A DNA stretch of 64,000 nucleotides from an archaeon. GTDB lineage: Archaea; Nanobdellota; Nanobdellia; Pacearchaeales; GW2011-AR1. Under the pieces are notes generated by a model. It did no database searches, had not been told where the DNA came from, and saw only the letters and a list, made by a program, of their open reading frames with translations. The DNA lies in contig JAJRTJ010000003.1 of the NCBI GenBank assembly GCA_024278335.1, positions 37,297 through 101,296 of the forward strand. The letters run 5' to 3'. Position numbers and translations under genes: made by a program. The stretch's first letter is position 1; the number at the start of each line of letters is the position of its first letter. This document shows positions 27,889 to 38,060 of the stretch, piece after piece.

Positions 27889-28869
27889 ATGACAAAAGAA
27901 AAAGAAGTATTGAAGAAATATTTTTTTATTGGAGCAGTTTTTGCAATTATTTTTTTAGCTTATTTGGTTATGAGGGATTTTTTAGTGGTTCTCTTATCTT
28001 CATTTATCCTCGCTTATTTAATGCGTCCTCTTGACTTAATGCTTGCAAAAAAATTTTCAAGAAAGCTTTCAGCCCTGCTGTCTGTTTTACTGGTATTGGT
28101 TATCTTAGGATTAATTATTTATTTTTCAGTCGGGTCTTTGATTTTTCAAGCAGGAGAGTTTGCAACAAAGGAAAATGCTGATTTACTAATTCAGAAAATT
28201 TCTCATATTAAATATTTTGATTTAATTGAAGAGCAGATTAATTTAATAATTCCTTGGATTGGAAATTTTGTTGCAGATTTATTTGGTATTTTTTTATCTT
28301 CTGTTTTCCCTTTATTGTTTAAGATTTTTGTTGCTTTTTTTATTGCTTATTATATTCTTATAGATTGGGAATTTCTTACAGCAAAAGCAAAGAAGCTTTT
28401 TCCTTTTAAGCGCAGAGATTTGATTTTTAAAAATTTTGAATCTACTTCTAAAAATATTATTTTTGGAACATTTCTTGTGGCAATAATTGAATTTGTTGTC
28501 GCTTTTGCTGTCTTGTCTTTTTTAAAGGTGCCTTTTGCTGTCCTGCTTTCTTTTTTTATCTCTATTTTGGCATTTATTCCTTTAGTTGGGCCTGCATTAA
28601 TTTTAATCCCAATGTTTTTAGTTTATTTTTTCCAAGAAAAGTATTTTGAATTTGTGGTTATTCTTGGTTTGTGGATTATTTTAAGTTATTTTATTGATAC
28701 TCTTTTGAGAATTTATATTCTTGGAAAGACCTCAAAGATACATCCTGTTGTTTTGCTTTTAGGAGTCGTTGGGGGTGTGCAGGTTTTTGGTCTTTTTGGA
28801 TTTGTATTAGGTCCCCTTGTTTTGGGCTTGTTTATTGATATTCTTAAAAGAGAGGGTGAAAGGAAATAA
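27889..28869 (+). CDS. AI-2E family transporter
   Basis: multi-TM, PerM-like C-terminus. Confidence 0.8.
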   Translation: MTKEKEVLKKYFFIGAVFAIIFLAYLVMRDFLVVLLSSFILAYLMRPLDLMLAKKFSRKLSALLSVLLVLVILGLIIYFSVGSLIFQAGEFATKENADLLIQKISHIKYFDLIEEQINLIIPWIGNFVADLFGIFLSSVFPLLFKIFVAFFIAYYILIDWEFLTAKAKKLFPFKRRDLIFKNFESTSKNIIFGTFLVAIIEFVVAFAVLSFLKVPFAVLLSFFISILAFIPLVGPALILIPMFLVYFFQEKYFEFVVILGLWIILSYFIDTLLRIYILGKTSKIHPVVLLLGVVGGVQVFGLFGFVLGPLVLGLFIDILKREGERK

Positions 28870-28888
28870 AGGGCTTTTCACGAAAAAA

Positions 28889-28912
28889 GCAAGCCTGTGG
28901 AGGCTCAAAACC
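28889..28912 (-). repeat. Partial copy of tRNA-Thr 3' end
   Basis: GCAAGCCTGTGGAGGCTCAAAACC vs GCAAAGCCTGTGGAGGGACTCAAACCCCC at 28964. Confidence 0.65.
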
Positions 28913-28967
28913 TTCTTACTGTTGTTTTGGCTAACCACATTTTTGCTAAAGAATATTTGAAACGCAA

Positions 28968-29089
28968 AGCCTGTGGAGGGACTCAAACCCCCGACCTACT
29001 GCTTTCTTACTTCCTTTGAAGGAAGAATGGGCGAAAGAAAACACTTTCGCACTTACAAGGCAGTTGCTCTATCACTGAGCTACACAGGC
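28968..29089 (-). tRNA. tRNA-Thr(TGT) with about 50-nt intron after position 37
   Basis: acceptor GCCTGTG/CACAGGC; ACTGC-CTTGTAA[intron]GCAGT. Confidence 0.9.
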
Positions 29090-29190
29090 GTAATGCCGTT
29101 CCTGTTTTATTCCAACGCAAATCAACGCAGTTATTTGCGTAGAGCTACACGAACAATATTATATTCATTAGAAACAGGTATTTTAAAGCT

Positions 29191-29844
29191 TTATTTTTCT
29201 GAAGATTCTTTTTCTTGTTTTGTGTTCTCTTTTTCTAACTCTTGTTTTTTTGGCTCTTTTGCTTTTTCTTCTTTTCCTGTTTCTTTTTCCTTTTTTTGAG
29301 CTTGGCTTTTTGTTTTTTCTTCGACTTTAATTGTTCTTATTTCACAACAGGAAAGAGGATAAATCTTCTTTAATATTTGAGAGAGGGTTTTTTGTAGTTT
29401 TCCAGAAAGAATGTCTTCAAAAATCTCTTGAGTTTTTTTCTTTTCAGAATATTTAATTAATTCTTCTCTGCACTTGTCTCTTAGTGCTTTTCTTACTGCT
29501 CTTGAAACTTTTTTTCTTGTTACTAAAAAAGGTTTTATTTTAATCAATGAATCTTGTGCTGGAGTTGAGAATGAATCTTCTACATAATTAGTCCCTTTTC
29601 TTACCATTCTTGATAAATAAAAATACATTAATTGTAATTTCCTTGGAACTAAAACTGCTTCATTATTGATTATTTCAATCTGTCCTTGCAAAATTGTTGC
29701 TTTTCCACGAAGAGTTCTTGTTAAATCATATCTGATGAATCTTCCCTTTAAATCTGCAATTTCAAATGCTCTTGCTTGAGTAACTTTTTTAATTATTGGG
29801 ATTTGCACTTCAAAAAATTTCTTTTTTCTTTTTGCAATAGCCAT
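29191..29844 (-). CDS. rps3ae: Ribosomal protein eS1
   Basis: S3Ae-family sequence. Confidence 0.9.
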   Translation of the reverse strand: MAIAKRKKKFFEVQIPIIKKVTQARAFEIADLKGRFIRYDLTRTLRGKATILQGQIEIINNEAVLVPRKLQLMYFYLSRMVRKGTNYVEDSFSTPAQDSLIKIKPFLVTRKKVSRAVRKALRDKCREELIKYSEKKKTQEIFEDILSGKLQKTLSQILKKIYPLSCCEIRTIKVEEKTKSQAQKKEKETGKEEKAKEPKKQELEKENTKQEKESSEK

Positions 29845-29845
29845 T

Positions 29846-30163
29846 TTATTCTTGTAGTTGTTTTCCTGCTCGTTTATTTCTTGTTGATTTTCTGTATTTA
29901 GATTTTTTGCATTCTTGACAGGTATACATTATGTTTGTTGATTTTGTTGTTTTTGATTTTCTTTTGAATTTTGAAACTGCTGGTTTAGAATATTTTCCAT
30001 GACTTCCAAGACCCCTATTACTTCCTCGGAGTTTGGCTCTTGCCAAAGAACCTCTTTTCAGAGCCCCTCTTTTTGCTCCTGTAGAGATTAATTTGATTTT
30101 TTGCTCTGTTTTTTTCTTACAATATGGACAATATCTGTTTGTTGTTTTTGGAATTTTTACCAT
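29846..30163 (-). CDS. rpl44e: Ribosomal protein eL42
   Basis: MVKIPKTTNRYCPYCKKKTEQ...YTCQECKKS. Confidence 0.93.
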   Translation of the reverse strand: MVKIPKTTNRYCPYCKKKTEQKIKLISTGAKRGALKRGSLARAKLRGSNRGLGSHGKYSKPAVSKFKRKSKTTKSTNIMYTCQECKKSKYRKSTRNKRAGKQLQE

Positions 30164-30223
30164 GTTATTTATCTAAAATCTTGATTTAAAAAGGTTTTTA
30201 TATTTCTGGTCCCGTAGTTAATT

Positions 30224-30496
30224 ATGAGAAGGGTGAAATTCAGGCAAAAAGGTCAGCAAAGGAAATTCCTACAAGAGGTTTTAAAAAAAGTTAATTGTCC
30301 CTCTCTTGGAGCTTTTGAACAATTTGGATTTGACATTCCTTATTCTACCCTGAAGAACTATTTTTCTGAACATAGATTATTGCCAGAGGATTTTTTTAAA
30401 GAATTGTGTGATTTTGCAAAAATTATCCCAAAAAATATAGAATTTTTAAAAGATAATTGGGGGCAGATTAAAGGAGGGAAAAAGGGCAAAAAGTAA
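30224..30496 (+). CDS. Small HTH-like protein
   Basis: FGFDIPYSTLKNYFSEHRLLPEDFF. Confidence 0.55.
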   Translation: MRRVKFRQKGQQRKFLQEVLKKVNCPSLGAFEQFGFDIPYSTLKNYFSEHRLLPEDFFKELCDFAKIIPKNIEFLKDNWGQIKGGKKGKK

Positions 30497-30568
30497 TGGT
30501 CCTGCGCAGAATCGAACTGCGATTATTTCCACGTCAAGGAAACGTCTTAACCATTGGACTACAGGACC
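30497..30568 (-). tRNA. tRNA-Val(GAC)
   Basis: TTTCC-TTGACGT-GGAAA anticodon arm. Confidence 0.88.
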
Positions 30569-30689
30569 TTTTTGTCAACTATTTTCTGAAACTTATTTTA
30601 AAATAATTATTCTTAGTAACTAAGTAAGTTAGTAATTAATTAAGAAACATTTATATACTTATTTTCTTAATTTTTTTCAGGTGGTTAAA

Positions 30690-30824
30690 TTGAAAAAATA
30701 TCTTTTGCTTATTGAAGATGAAATTCTTTGGGAAAAGTTTAAGTCTGTTATAGAAAAGGATATTAATAGCGAAATTATTGAATTAATTAAATCAAAAGTG
30801 TCTAAAAAAAGAAAAGATGAATAA
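30690..30824 (+). CDS. Small protein with TTG start (44 aa)
   Basis: RBS-like GGTGG then (M)KKYLLLIEDEILWEKFKSVIEKDINSEIIELIKSKVSKKRKDE; overlaps next ATG. Confidence 0.4.
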   Translation: MKKYLLLIEDEILWEKFKSVIEKDINSEIIELIKSKVSKKRKDE

Positions 30825-32697
30825 ATTGTTTAAAAAAAGAGGACAAGTGACTATTTTTGTGATAATTGCAATTGTGCTTGTTGTTGCAGTTGGGGGATAT
30901 TTTCTTGTGAAGGATACTTTTTCCTCTTCAGGGCTTCCTGTTGCATTTGAGCCAGTTTATAATTCTTTTTTAAGTTGTTTAGAAAAAGAAAGTGAATTAG
31001 GAATAAAAATCCTTGAAAGCCAGGGGGGATATATTGAGCCTCCAGAATTTGAAGCAGGCTCAGAGTATATGCCCTTTTCTTCAAGACTGCATTTTGCAGG
31101 AGCTTCTATTCCTTATTGGTATTATGTTTCAGGGAATAATATCCAAAAAGAGCAGGTTCCTTCTAAATCTTCAATGGAAAAACAACTAGCAGAGTTTATT
31201 AACCAAAGAATCAGCAATTGTGATTTTGAAAAATATTATGGAGAGGGATATGTAATTAGTTTTAGCAAAGCTGAAGCAGATGTTTCAATTAAAGATGGGA
31301 GTGTGCAGGTCTCTTTAAAAATGCCTCTTGTTATTGAAAAAGCAGAAGAAAAATCAATAATAAATCGCCATAAAATTTCTGTGAAGTCTAATCTTGGTTC
31401 TCTTTATAATGATGCAAAAAGAATTTATGATTATCTTCAGTCTACTCTTTTTTTAGAGAATTTTGGAGTAGATATTTTAAGAAATTATGCTCCAGTTGAC
31501 GGGGTTGAGATGACTTGTGCTCCAAAAGTGTGGAATGCTCAGGAAGTTTTTCAAAAGCTTCAATCTGCAATTCAGGCAAATACTTTGGCTTTAAAAGTTC
31601 AGGACGGGGCTTATAAATTAAAAAGCTCGGAGGAAAAATATTTTGTCATGGATATTGGTGTAAAAAATGAAGTTTATTTTCTTAACTCTCCAAATTGGTC
31701 TTATGGATTTGAGGTTATTCCAATTCAGAGAGGGGCAATGATTGCGAAGCCTGTTGGAAACCAGCCAGGAATGGGGGCAATTGGATTTTGTTATGTTCCT
31801 TATCATTTTGTTTATAGCATGAAATACCCTGTTCTTGTTCAGATAATGTCCGGAATTAACCGAAAACAAGGAAATGAAATTTTTCAATTTCCTTTTGCAG
31901 TAGTGGTTCAGGGAAATAAACCAAGAGAGCCTTTGGATGTTGAGGCTTCTGTTGATTACTCTCTTCCAGAAATTTGCGAACAGGCAAATACAGAAATTAA
32001 TGTTAATGTAATGGATAATTCTTTAAGAGCTCTTGATGCAGAGGTCTCCTTTGAGTGTTTTGGAAGAATTTGCGATATTGGAAAAGTAAATTCTGCAGAG
32101 CCTTTTTACGGGCTTTTTCCTCAATGTGTAAATGGAAAGATTCTTGTCAAGGCAGAGGGATATAAACCAGCAAGCAAGATTGTTTCTACTGTTAATGAAG
32201 ATGTTGTTGACATCTTCCTTGAAAAAGAATATGAGAAGGAAGTTAAGGTTAATCTTGGAGATCAGGAGTCAATTTTTGATGCAATTGTCACTTTTGAATC
32301 AGAAGACGATTCTCAGACAATTATTTATCCAGAACAAAAGAAAGTCAAGCTTTCTCAAGGCCAGTATGAGATTCAGGTTTCTATTTATAGAAATACTTCT
32401 ATTAAATTAGCAGAAAGTGTTACAACAGAGTGTATTGAAATTCCAAAAACCGGAATTGGGGCTTTGTTTGGAATGACTAAAAAGAAATGCTTTGAAGTTA
32501 AGATTCCTTCGCAGATTATTTCAAATGCAATTGCCGGAGGAGGAGTTCAGAAATATTATATCCTTGAATCTGAATTGCAAAATTCAAATGTTATTGAAAT
32601 AAATGCAAAGTCCCTTCCTTTGCCAAAAAGCTTAGAAGACTTGCAAAAGAATTATGATTTATATGAGGCAAGGGGGTTGGATATAAATTTTGTTTAA
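30817..32697 (+). CDS. Membrane-anchored surface protein with pilin-like N-terminus
   Basis: KKRGQVTIFVIIAIVLVVAVGGYFLV. Confidence 0.7.
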   Translation: MNKLFKKRGQVTIFVIIAIVLVVAVGGYFLVKDTFSSSGLPVAFEPVYNSFLSCLEKESELGIKILESQGGYIEPPEFEAGSEYMPFSSRLHFAGASIPYWYYVSGNNIQKEQVPSKSSMEKQLAEFINQRISNCDFEKYYGEGYVISFSKAEADVSIKDGSVQVSLKMPLVIEKAEEKSIINRHKISVKSNLGSLYNDAKRIYDYLQSTLFLENFGVDILRNYAPVDGVEMTCAPKVWNAQEVFQKLQSAIQANTLALKVQDGAYKLKSSEEKYFVMDIGVKNEVYFLNSPNWSYGFEVIPIQRGAMIAKPVGNQPGMGAIGFCYVPYHFVYSMKYPVLVQIMSGINRKQGNEIFQFPFAVVVQGNKPREPLDVEASVDYSLPEICEQANTEINVNVMDNSLRALDAEVSFECFGRICDIGKVNSAEPFYGLFPQCVNGKILVKAEGYKPASKIVSTVNEDVVDIFLEKEYEKEVKVNLGDQESIFDAIVTFESEDDSQTIIYPEQKKVKLSQGQYEIQVSIYRNTSIKLAESVTTECIEIPKTGIGALFGMTKKKCFEVKIPSQIISNAIAGGGVQKYYILESELQNSNVIEINAKSLPLPKSLEDLQKNYDLYEARGLDINFV

Positions 32698-35600
32698 ATG
32701 AAAGATAAGAAAAATTATTTGGCGGGAATGGTTGTTTTAATAGTGCTTGGGCTGTCTTTTATTAGTGCTTATTCTTCTACGGGTTCATATTATACTTATT
32801 CTAATCCTATTTATTCTAATTTAGCTCCAGGAGATTTAGGAGGGAGACTCCCTGACCAAGAGTGTAATGCAGGGCAGGATTTTTTATTGCAGCTTTCTCC
32901 TCTGGGATGCAGTCCTGCTGTTGTAAGGGCAGACCTTTTAGAAGAGCAGAATGTGCCGGTGTTTTGCCCAATTGCTGCAACAAAAATAAATCCTTTAATT
33001 GATGTTGATGTTATAGAAGATATTTATTTTTCTGGGCAATATCCTAAGGAAGTTGCAGGAGTTGCTTTTTATCCTGCAAAGGCAGCATTAGGAACTGATG
33101 AAAATATCAACACTCCTGTTGATGCAAATGTAGGGTATGCAGTGATTGTTTTAAAAAGGCAGAAAAACAGCTCTGCTATTCCTGAATTTTTGAAATTTAA
33201 TATGACCGCGAGATTAAGATATGATATTAAAAATGCTTTTGGAGTTGGACAGGCTAATTTTCTTGTCCCTGAAATGACTGACGAGGCTTGGGAGAGAAAT
33301 TATATTTATTATTCTTTTTGGAATAAAAAAGGATTTTTGAAAACTGATTTAGTTGAAGAAAATACAGCAACTGTTTCTGTTTATGCTGAAAACAATTATA
33401 AATTAGGGACAGTGCATCTTCGTGCAGGAGAAACTTCAAGAAGAATTTCTATTCCTGATTGGGATTGTTATCTTGGAATTAATCTTAGACTAAATGATGT
33501 TGTGAATCCAGACACTACAGCAAAATTAAGGGTTAATGCAGATGGAGTTCAAGTAAGAAAAGGGGGGAAATTTTTAGACAATAAATGCAGTGTTATTGAA
33601 CTCAAAAAATACGGATTGTTTCAAGAAGCAGAAATTTCTTGCAGAGAGGATAACAAGCCAACAAGATTTTCTTTAATAATTAATCCAGAGGTTTCTTTGA
33701 CTATTGATGAAAGTAAGGGGAGTTATCAAATTGGAGATAAATTGCCAATTAGTGATGGAAATAATGTTTATTATCTTGGATTCATTGGGGGATTTGAAAA
33801 ATTAAAAAACGGCGAACTTATTGAAAGAGATGATTTAGAAAATTTATATGTTTTTATTTATAAAGTTCCTGTTTCTAATAATGCTGGAGACAAGCTTGGT
33901 AGAGATAAGATTAAATATGTTGCAAATAAATATGAAGAAAAATTAGAGGCAGCAATTCGTAAAGGGAGAGAGCCTGAAGATGATGGGGGAGTTTGGGTAA
34001 AAGCAGGAGGGAGGGAATCTGTTGGGGGGAAACAGGTTGTTTTTAATGGATTTGCAGATGCAAATAATGAGCTGATTAATGAGGATTTTAAAGAAAATTA
34101 TGAAAATGCATTAAAAGATTTTAGAGCTATTTTAGATAGTTATGCAAATATTAAAGAAAATGAAAAAACTTATGGGGAGCTTGCTTTAGAAGAAGCAATT
34201 GAAATTTCTAATATTGTTGAGCAAAGAAAAAAGGTTGTTGAGTTGTGCCAAGAGTTTGAGGAATTATACCCTAAGGTAAGTTTGCCGGGCATTTGCAGTA
34301 AACAGCTTCTTTTATCAAATGTAGGAAGCTCTGAAATAAGTGTTTTAATTAATGGAAAAACAAGTGTGATTTCTTTTGATGGGATTTTTGAACCAAGATT
34401 TGAAGATTATGGTGTTGTTGTTGATATTGATGGTGTTTCTTATTTTTTGAAAAAAGATGAAAAAGTGTTTTTAAAATCAGCAGGAGAAAAGATTAGTGAT
34501 AAAGAGTATATTCAGTTAGTTGATTTAGATACAAGTCAAGCTAAATTTCAAATTAATTTTAAGAGCAGTAAAAGAATAGATGAGAAAGAAAAGATTGAAG
34601 AATATGTTAGCAGAGCTATTGTTGCTGAAAAAAACAAGATTGGTAGTTTTGGAACTTTGCATAATCTTTATGTTAGGGAGATTTATCTAAATAAAGTTGC
34701 AGATGTTTCTGTTTTGCCTAGTATTGAATATACTAATTCTGAGGCAAAGTTTGCTGTGGGTATTGGAATTGAAAAAAGAGCAATTGAGCTTTCTCCTGCA
34801 TGGACTAAAAAGAAAATTAATCAGTTGAATAAGACAATTGCAAAGTGGGGAGATAGGTCAGAGAAACTTGGAATGATGGTCAAGGGTTTGAAAGGCGCGT
34901 GTATTGGGGTTGGAACTTCGCTTATGGTTAAGAATTTTTTCTCTGGGTTAAGCGGGGAAAGTATTGCAAGAAAAGATGTAATGAATAAGCACTGGAAGCA
35001 GGAGTGTGCAAGAAGAGTTGAGGAAGGGGAGTTTAAGTATCTGGATGTTTGTTATTTGAAAAATGCAGATGAAATAGACAGGGATGTTGCGTTAGAGCAA
35101 AAAAAGATTAAAGAATATAATGAAAAAATGAAAATCTGGCAAGATAACTCAGATATAACTAAAAAGAATTTTTGGGGAGAAGATATTGTTGATGAAGAAA
35201 AGCTTTCAAAGAAATTTTTCCCTCAAGTGAGAAATAAATTAGCTGATTTTAGTGGGGGGAAATTTGTTAATCCAGAAAGACCTAATGAAGAGCCAATTGA
35301 ATTAGGGAAAGGTTCTGCAGTTTATAATGCATTTGATATTTCTAAAATGTCAATTGAAGAAGCAAGAGAAATTGACTTGAATTTAGGGATTATTAATGAT
35401 AATTCTGCGAATGAGGGGCTGAAAAAAGCTTCTAAAAAAAGGCTTTATGAAATTCTTTCTGATATTAATAATAGAGAAGCACAAAATCATCAAGTAGAAA
35501 CTTTGGCAGAGTCTCTTAACATTCCACCTAGCGTGGTAGGAGTTATTGAAGAAAAAAATACTAAAACAATTAATTTAATGGGAAGTTATCTTCCTCCAAC

Positions 35601-37830
35601 GAATAAGCGAACTTCAGATTATGGAGGGGTTAAATTTGGCGAGAATATAAAAGGAATTTATGTTTTTCAAACAACGGGGGGGGGAGATGGAAGATATTTA
35701 GTTACATATGATGCTCAGGGAGTTGTTCAAAATACTTATAAGAAAAATGACGGGCAGTGGAAAGTGGTTGACAATGAGAATTCCAATCCCAATAAATTAA
35801 GATTTAAAATTTATTCTGAAAATTCTTATCATAATGAGTATAAATCTTCTTATGCATCATCTACTGGGCCTGTTGTTCGTTATTATGAGAGAGAGCCGTA
35901 TAAAGGGCTTCCTGCTGTTGTTCCTTTTGATTTAAAAAATGGATGGTATGCTGCTACTCGTCAGGCTCTTCCTGTTTTAGGTAGGATTGGGGCTTATGAT
36001 GATTCTGGAAGAGTTGTGAGTTTTTATGTGTGTAATGTTGGTAAAAATGGCAGAGAGGAATTTAAGATTACTGGAGATGATATTTGCCAGCAAATTAATA
36101 CTGGAACAGGACAACCATATAATGTTTTTCCAGGTTTGTCTCCTTCTGAAGCTTCAAAAGTTATAAGGTGTGGGCAACAGGCAATTGAGCAAGCATCTAA
36201 GGCATATAGGAAGGGAATTAGTGGGAGAATCCCGATTAGAACAAGTTGTGGAAGCGCTTCTGTAAAAGTTGGCAAGCCTGCAATTGATGTGCCTGAGATT
36301 GAGTGCCAGGATATTATGTCTCCAAAGTCATGTGCTTTGTTGTTTAATGTATGCGACCCAGTGATTTGTCCTGCGAGCAGGTGTGATTTTGGCGGAAGCT
36401 TTCCTGTTCAAGACCCTGTGCAGTCTGGAATTATTGGAAGCTTGTTGCTTTGTTTGCCTAATTTTAAGGGATTTGGAGGGGATGTAGTTATTCCAACTTG
36501 CTTAACTGGATTAAAAGCAGGAATTGACAGCCTGCTTTCTGTATTCCAATCTTATAGAGACTGCTTACAGCAAAATTTAGACAGCGGAGAAATGGTTGGA
36601 ATCTGCGACGAGGTTTATAGTGTGCATCTTTGCGAGTTTTTTTGGAGGCAGGGGCTTCCTTTGGCAAAAGTTGCTATTCCAAAAATGTTTGAAATGCTGT
36701 TAGGCGGAGCTTCTCGCGGCGGAGGAGAGTATCAAACAGTCAGTGCTGCGTGGGAAAATGCAAAAGCTTCTGCAGATTATTTTACGGGTTATTATGCTGC
36801 AAATGCATGGAAGTCTTTTGCTGCACGAAGCCAGGATACAGAACAAGTCGGCTCTGAGGTATGCAAAAATTTTGCATCTGCAAATTATGGATTGAATTTA
36901 GACAAATTAACTGACCCCGATTCGCCTCCTCAATTTCATGGAAGATTTGATGAAATTCCATTTACAACTGCAACCAACCCTCCAACTTCTCAATATAAGG
37001 TGTTTTATCATATTTATGCTGGAAAAGACTCTCAAGTTTATTATAGGGTTTATTTAAAGGGAGATGTTGGAAGCTCATATTATCAAGAGGTTTCAGGAAA
37101 CAGGCTTGTTGCTTCTGGATATATTAAAAAAGGCGACTATGCTTCAGAGACACTTGACTTTACTGCTCCTTCTGGATACAAAGAGCTATGTATTAATGTT
37201 AATGGGCAGGAAGAGTGCGGGTTTAAGCAAGTTTCTACTTCAATGGCGATTAATTATGCAAAGGACTTTTATATGAAAGATATTGCAAGCCAAAAAAACA
37301 TTAAAAGCGAGAAAGAGTGTGTTTCTGGAAAACCAAGTATTTATAGTGCCTTGAATCCAAATGTGCAAGAAGGGGCTTCTGAGATAATTGCTCCTGAGAT
37401 TTATAAAAGAGGAATTATCAGAATCTGCGCAACAGAAAACCCTGGCAAAGGAACAGACCCTAAGGCAAACTTGGAAGGTTCAAGATGGGTGCAAGTTGGA
37501 GATTGCGGAACTCCAAAAATAAAGTGCTGGCTTGATACAAAGAGTGTGAAAAATGTAATCTATGATTTAAAGGTTGAAAATCAGACACTTCAAGATGTTC
37601 AAAATTATTATTTAAAAGTTTTAGACAAGCAAGGAAAATGGGAAAAACAAGAGTATGAAAGTTTTGTTAGTAAGTTAAAGGACGAAGGTCCTGGGGACAA
37701 AATAGCTTTAATTGATAAAAATATTGAAAATGTATTTTATAATAAACATAAAGCAAATTTGCTTTTAATTAGAGGGCAAGCCTATGCTGAGTTGGCTAAA
37801 AGGGGAAAGAGTGAGGAGGAAGAGGAATAA
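32698..37830 (+). CDS. Giant secreted/surface protein (1710 aa)
   Basis: signal peptide; Cys-rich C-terminal half; adjacent to pilin-like protein. Confidence 0.7.
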   Translation: MKDKKNYLAGMVVLIVLGLSFISAYSSTGSYYTYSNPIYSNLAPGDLGGRLPDQECNAGQDFLLQLSPLGCSPAVVRADLLEEQNVPVFCPIAATKINPLIDVDVIEDIYFSGQYPKEVAGVAFYPAKAALGTDENINTPVDANVGYAVIVLKRQKNSSAIPEFLKFNMTARLRYDIKNAFGVGQANFLVPEMTDEAWERNYIYYSFWNKKGFLKTDLVEENTATVSVYAENNYKLGTVHLRAGETSRRISIPDWDCYLGINLRLNDVVNPDTTAKLRVNADGVQVRKGGKFLDNKCSVIELKKYGLFQEAEISCREDNKPTRFSLIINPEVSLTIDESKGSYQIGDKLPISDGNNVYYLGFIGGFEKLKNGELIERDDLENLYVFIYKVPVSNNAGDKLGRDKIKYVANKYEEKLEAAIRKGREPEDDGGVWVKAGGRESVGGKQVVFNGFADANNELINEDFKENYENALKDFRAILDSYANIKENEKTYGELALEEAIEISNIVEQRKKVVELCQEFEELYPKVSLPGICSKQLLLSNVGSSEISVLINGKTSVISFDGIFEPRFEDYGVVVDIDGVSYFLKKDEKVFLKSAGEKISDKEYIQLVDLDTSQAKFQINFKSSKRIDEKEKIEEYVSRAIVAEKNKIGSFGTLHNLYVREIYLNKVADVSVLPSIEYTNSEAKFAVGIGIEKRAIELSPAWTKKKINQLNKTIAKWGDRSEKLGMMVKGLKGACIGVGTSLMVKNFFSGLSGESIARKDVMNKHWKQECARRVEEGEFKYLDVCYLKNADEIDRDVALEQKKIKEYNEKMKIWQDNSDITKKNFWGEDIVDEEKLSKKFFPQVRNKLADFSGGKFVNPERPNEEPIELGKGSAVYNAFDISKMSIEEAREIDLNLGIINDNSANEGLKKASKKRLYEILSDINNREAQNHQVETLAESLNIPPSVVGVIEEKNTKTINLMGSYLPPTNKRTSDYGGVKFGENIKGIYVFQTTGGGDGRYLVTYDAQGVVQNTYKKNDGQWKVVDNENSNPNKLRFKIYSENSYHNEYKSSYASSTGPVVRYYEREPYKGLPAVVPFDLKNGWYAATRQALPVLGRIGAYDDSGRVVSFYVCNVGKNGREEFKITGDDICQQINTGTGQPYNVFPGLSPSEASKVIRCGQQAIEQASKAYRKGISGRIPIRTSCGSASVKVGKPAIDVPEIECQDIMSPKSCALLFNVCDPVICPASRCDFGGSFPVQDPVQSGIIGSLLLCLPNFKGFGGDVVIPTCLTGLKAGIDSLLSVFQSYRDCLQQNLDSGEMVGICDEVYSVHLCEFFWRQGLPLAKVAIPKMFEMLLGGASRGGGEYQTVSAAWENAKASADYFTGYYAANAWKSFAARSQDTEQVGSEVCKNFASANYGLNLDKLTDPDSPPQFHGRFDEIPFTTATNPPTSQYKVFYHIYAGKDSQVYYRVYLKGDVGSSYYQEVSGNRLVASGYIKKGDYASETLDFTAPSGYKELCINVNGQEECGFKQVSTSMAINYAKDFYMKDIASQKNIKSEKECVSGKPSIYSALNPNVQEGASEIIAPEIYKRGIIRICATENPGKGTDPKANLEGSRWVQVGDCGTPKIKCWLDTKSVKNVIYDLKVENQTLQDVQNYYLKVLDKQGKWEKQEYESFVSKLKDEGPGDKIALIDKNIENVFYNKHKANLLLIRGQAYAELAKRGKSEEEEE

Positions 37831-37855
37831 AGAAAAATAAGGGGGATAATTCAGA

Positions 37856-37893
37856 GGGTTTTCTAAGGAAATGGCCTAAAGGCCTCAAAACCC
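37856..37893. terminator. Two-tier stem-loop between convergent genes
   Basis: GGGTTTT...GGCC-TAAA-GGCC..AAAACCC. Confidence 0.4.
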
Positions 37894-37898
37894 AGAAA

Positions 37899-37982
37899 TG
37901 AGGGCGGAAGGATTTGAACCCTCGCAGGCATTATGCCACTGGAGCCTAAATCCAGCCCGTTTGACCACTCCGGCACACCCTC
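37899..37982 (-). tRNA. tRNA-Leu(TAG)
   Basis: CTGGA-TTTAGGC-TCCAG, long variable arm. Confidence 0.92.
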
Positions 37983-38060
37983 ATGAGATTATGATAAAGC
38001 AGGTCTTTATTAAGTTTATTGGTTGTTGGTTTTTTAGAAATATAAGTTTTTAGTGTAAAT

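Noticed and set aside
28973-29299. 108-aa ORF across the tRNA-Thr locus
   Set aside because: It translates an intron-containing tRNA gene and the end of the eS1 gene; not a credible protein.
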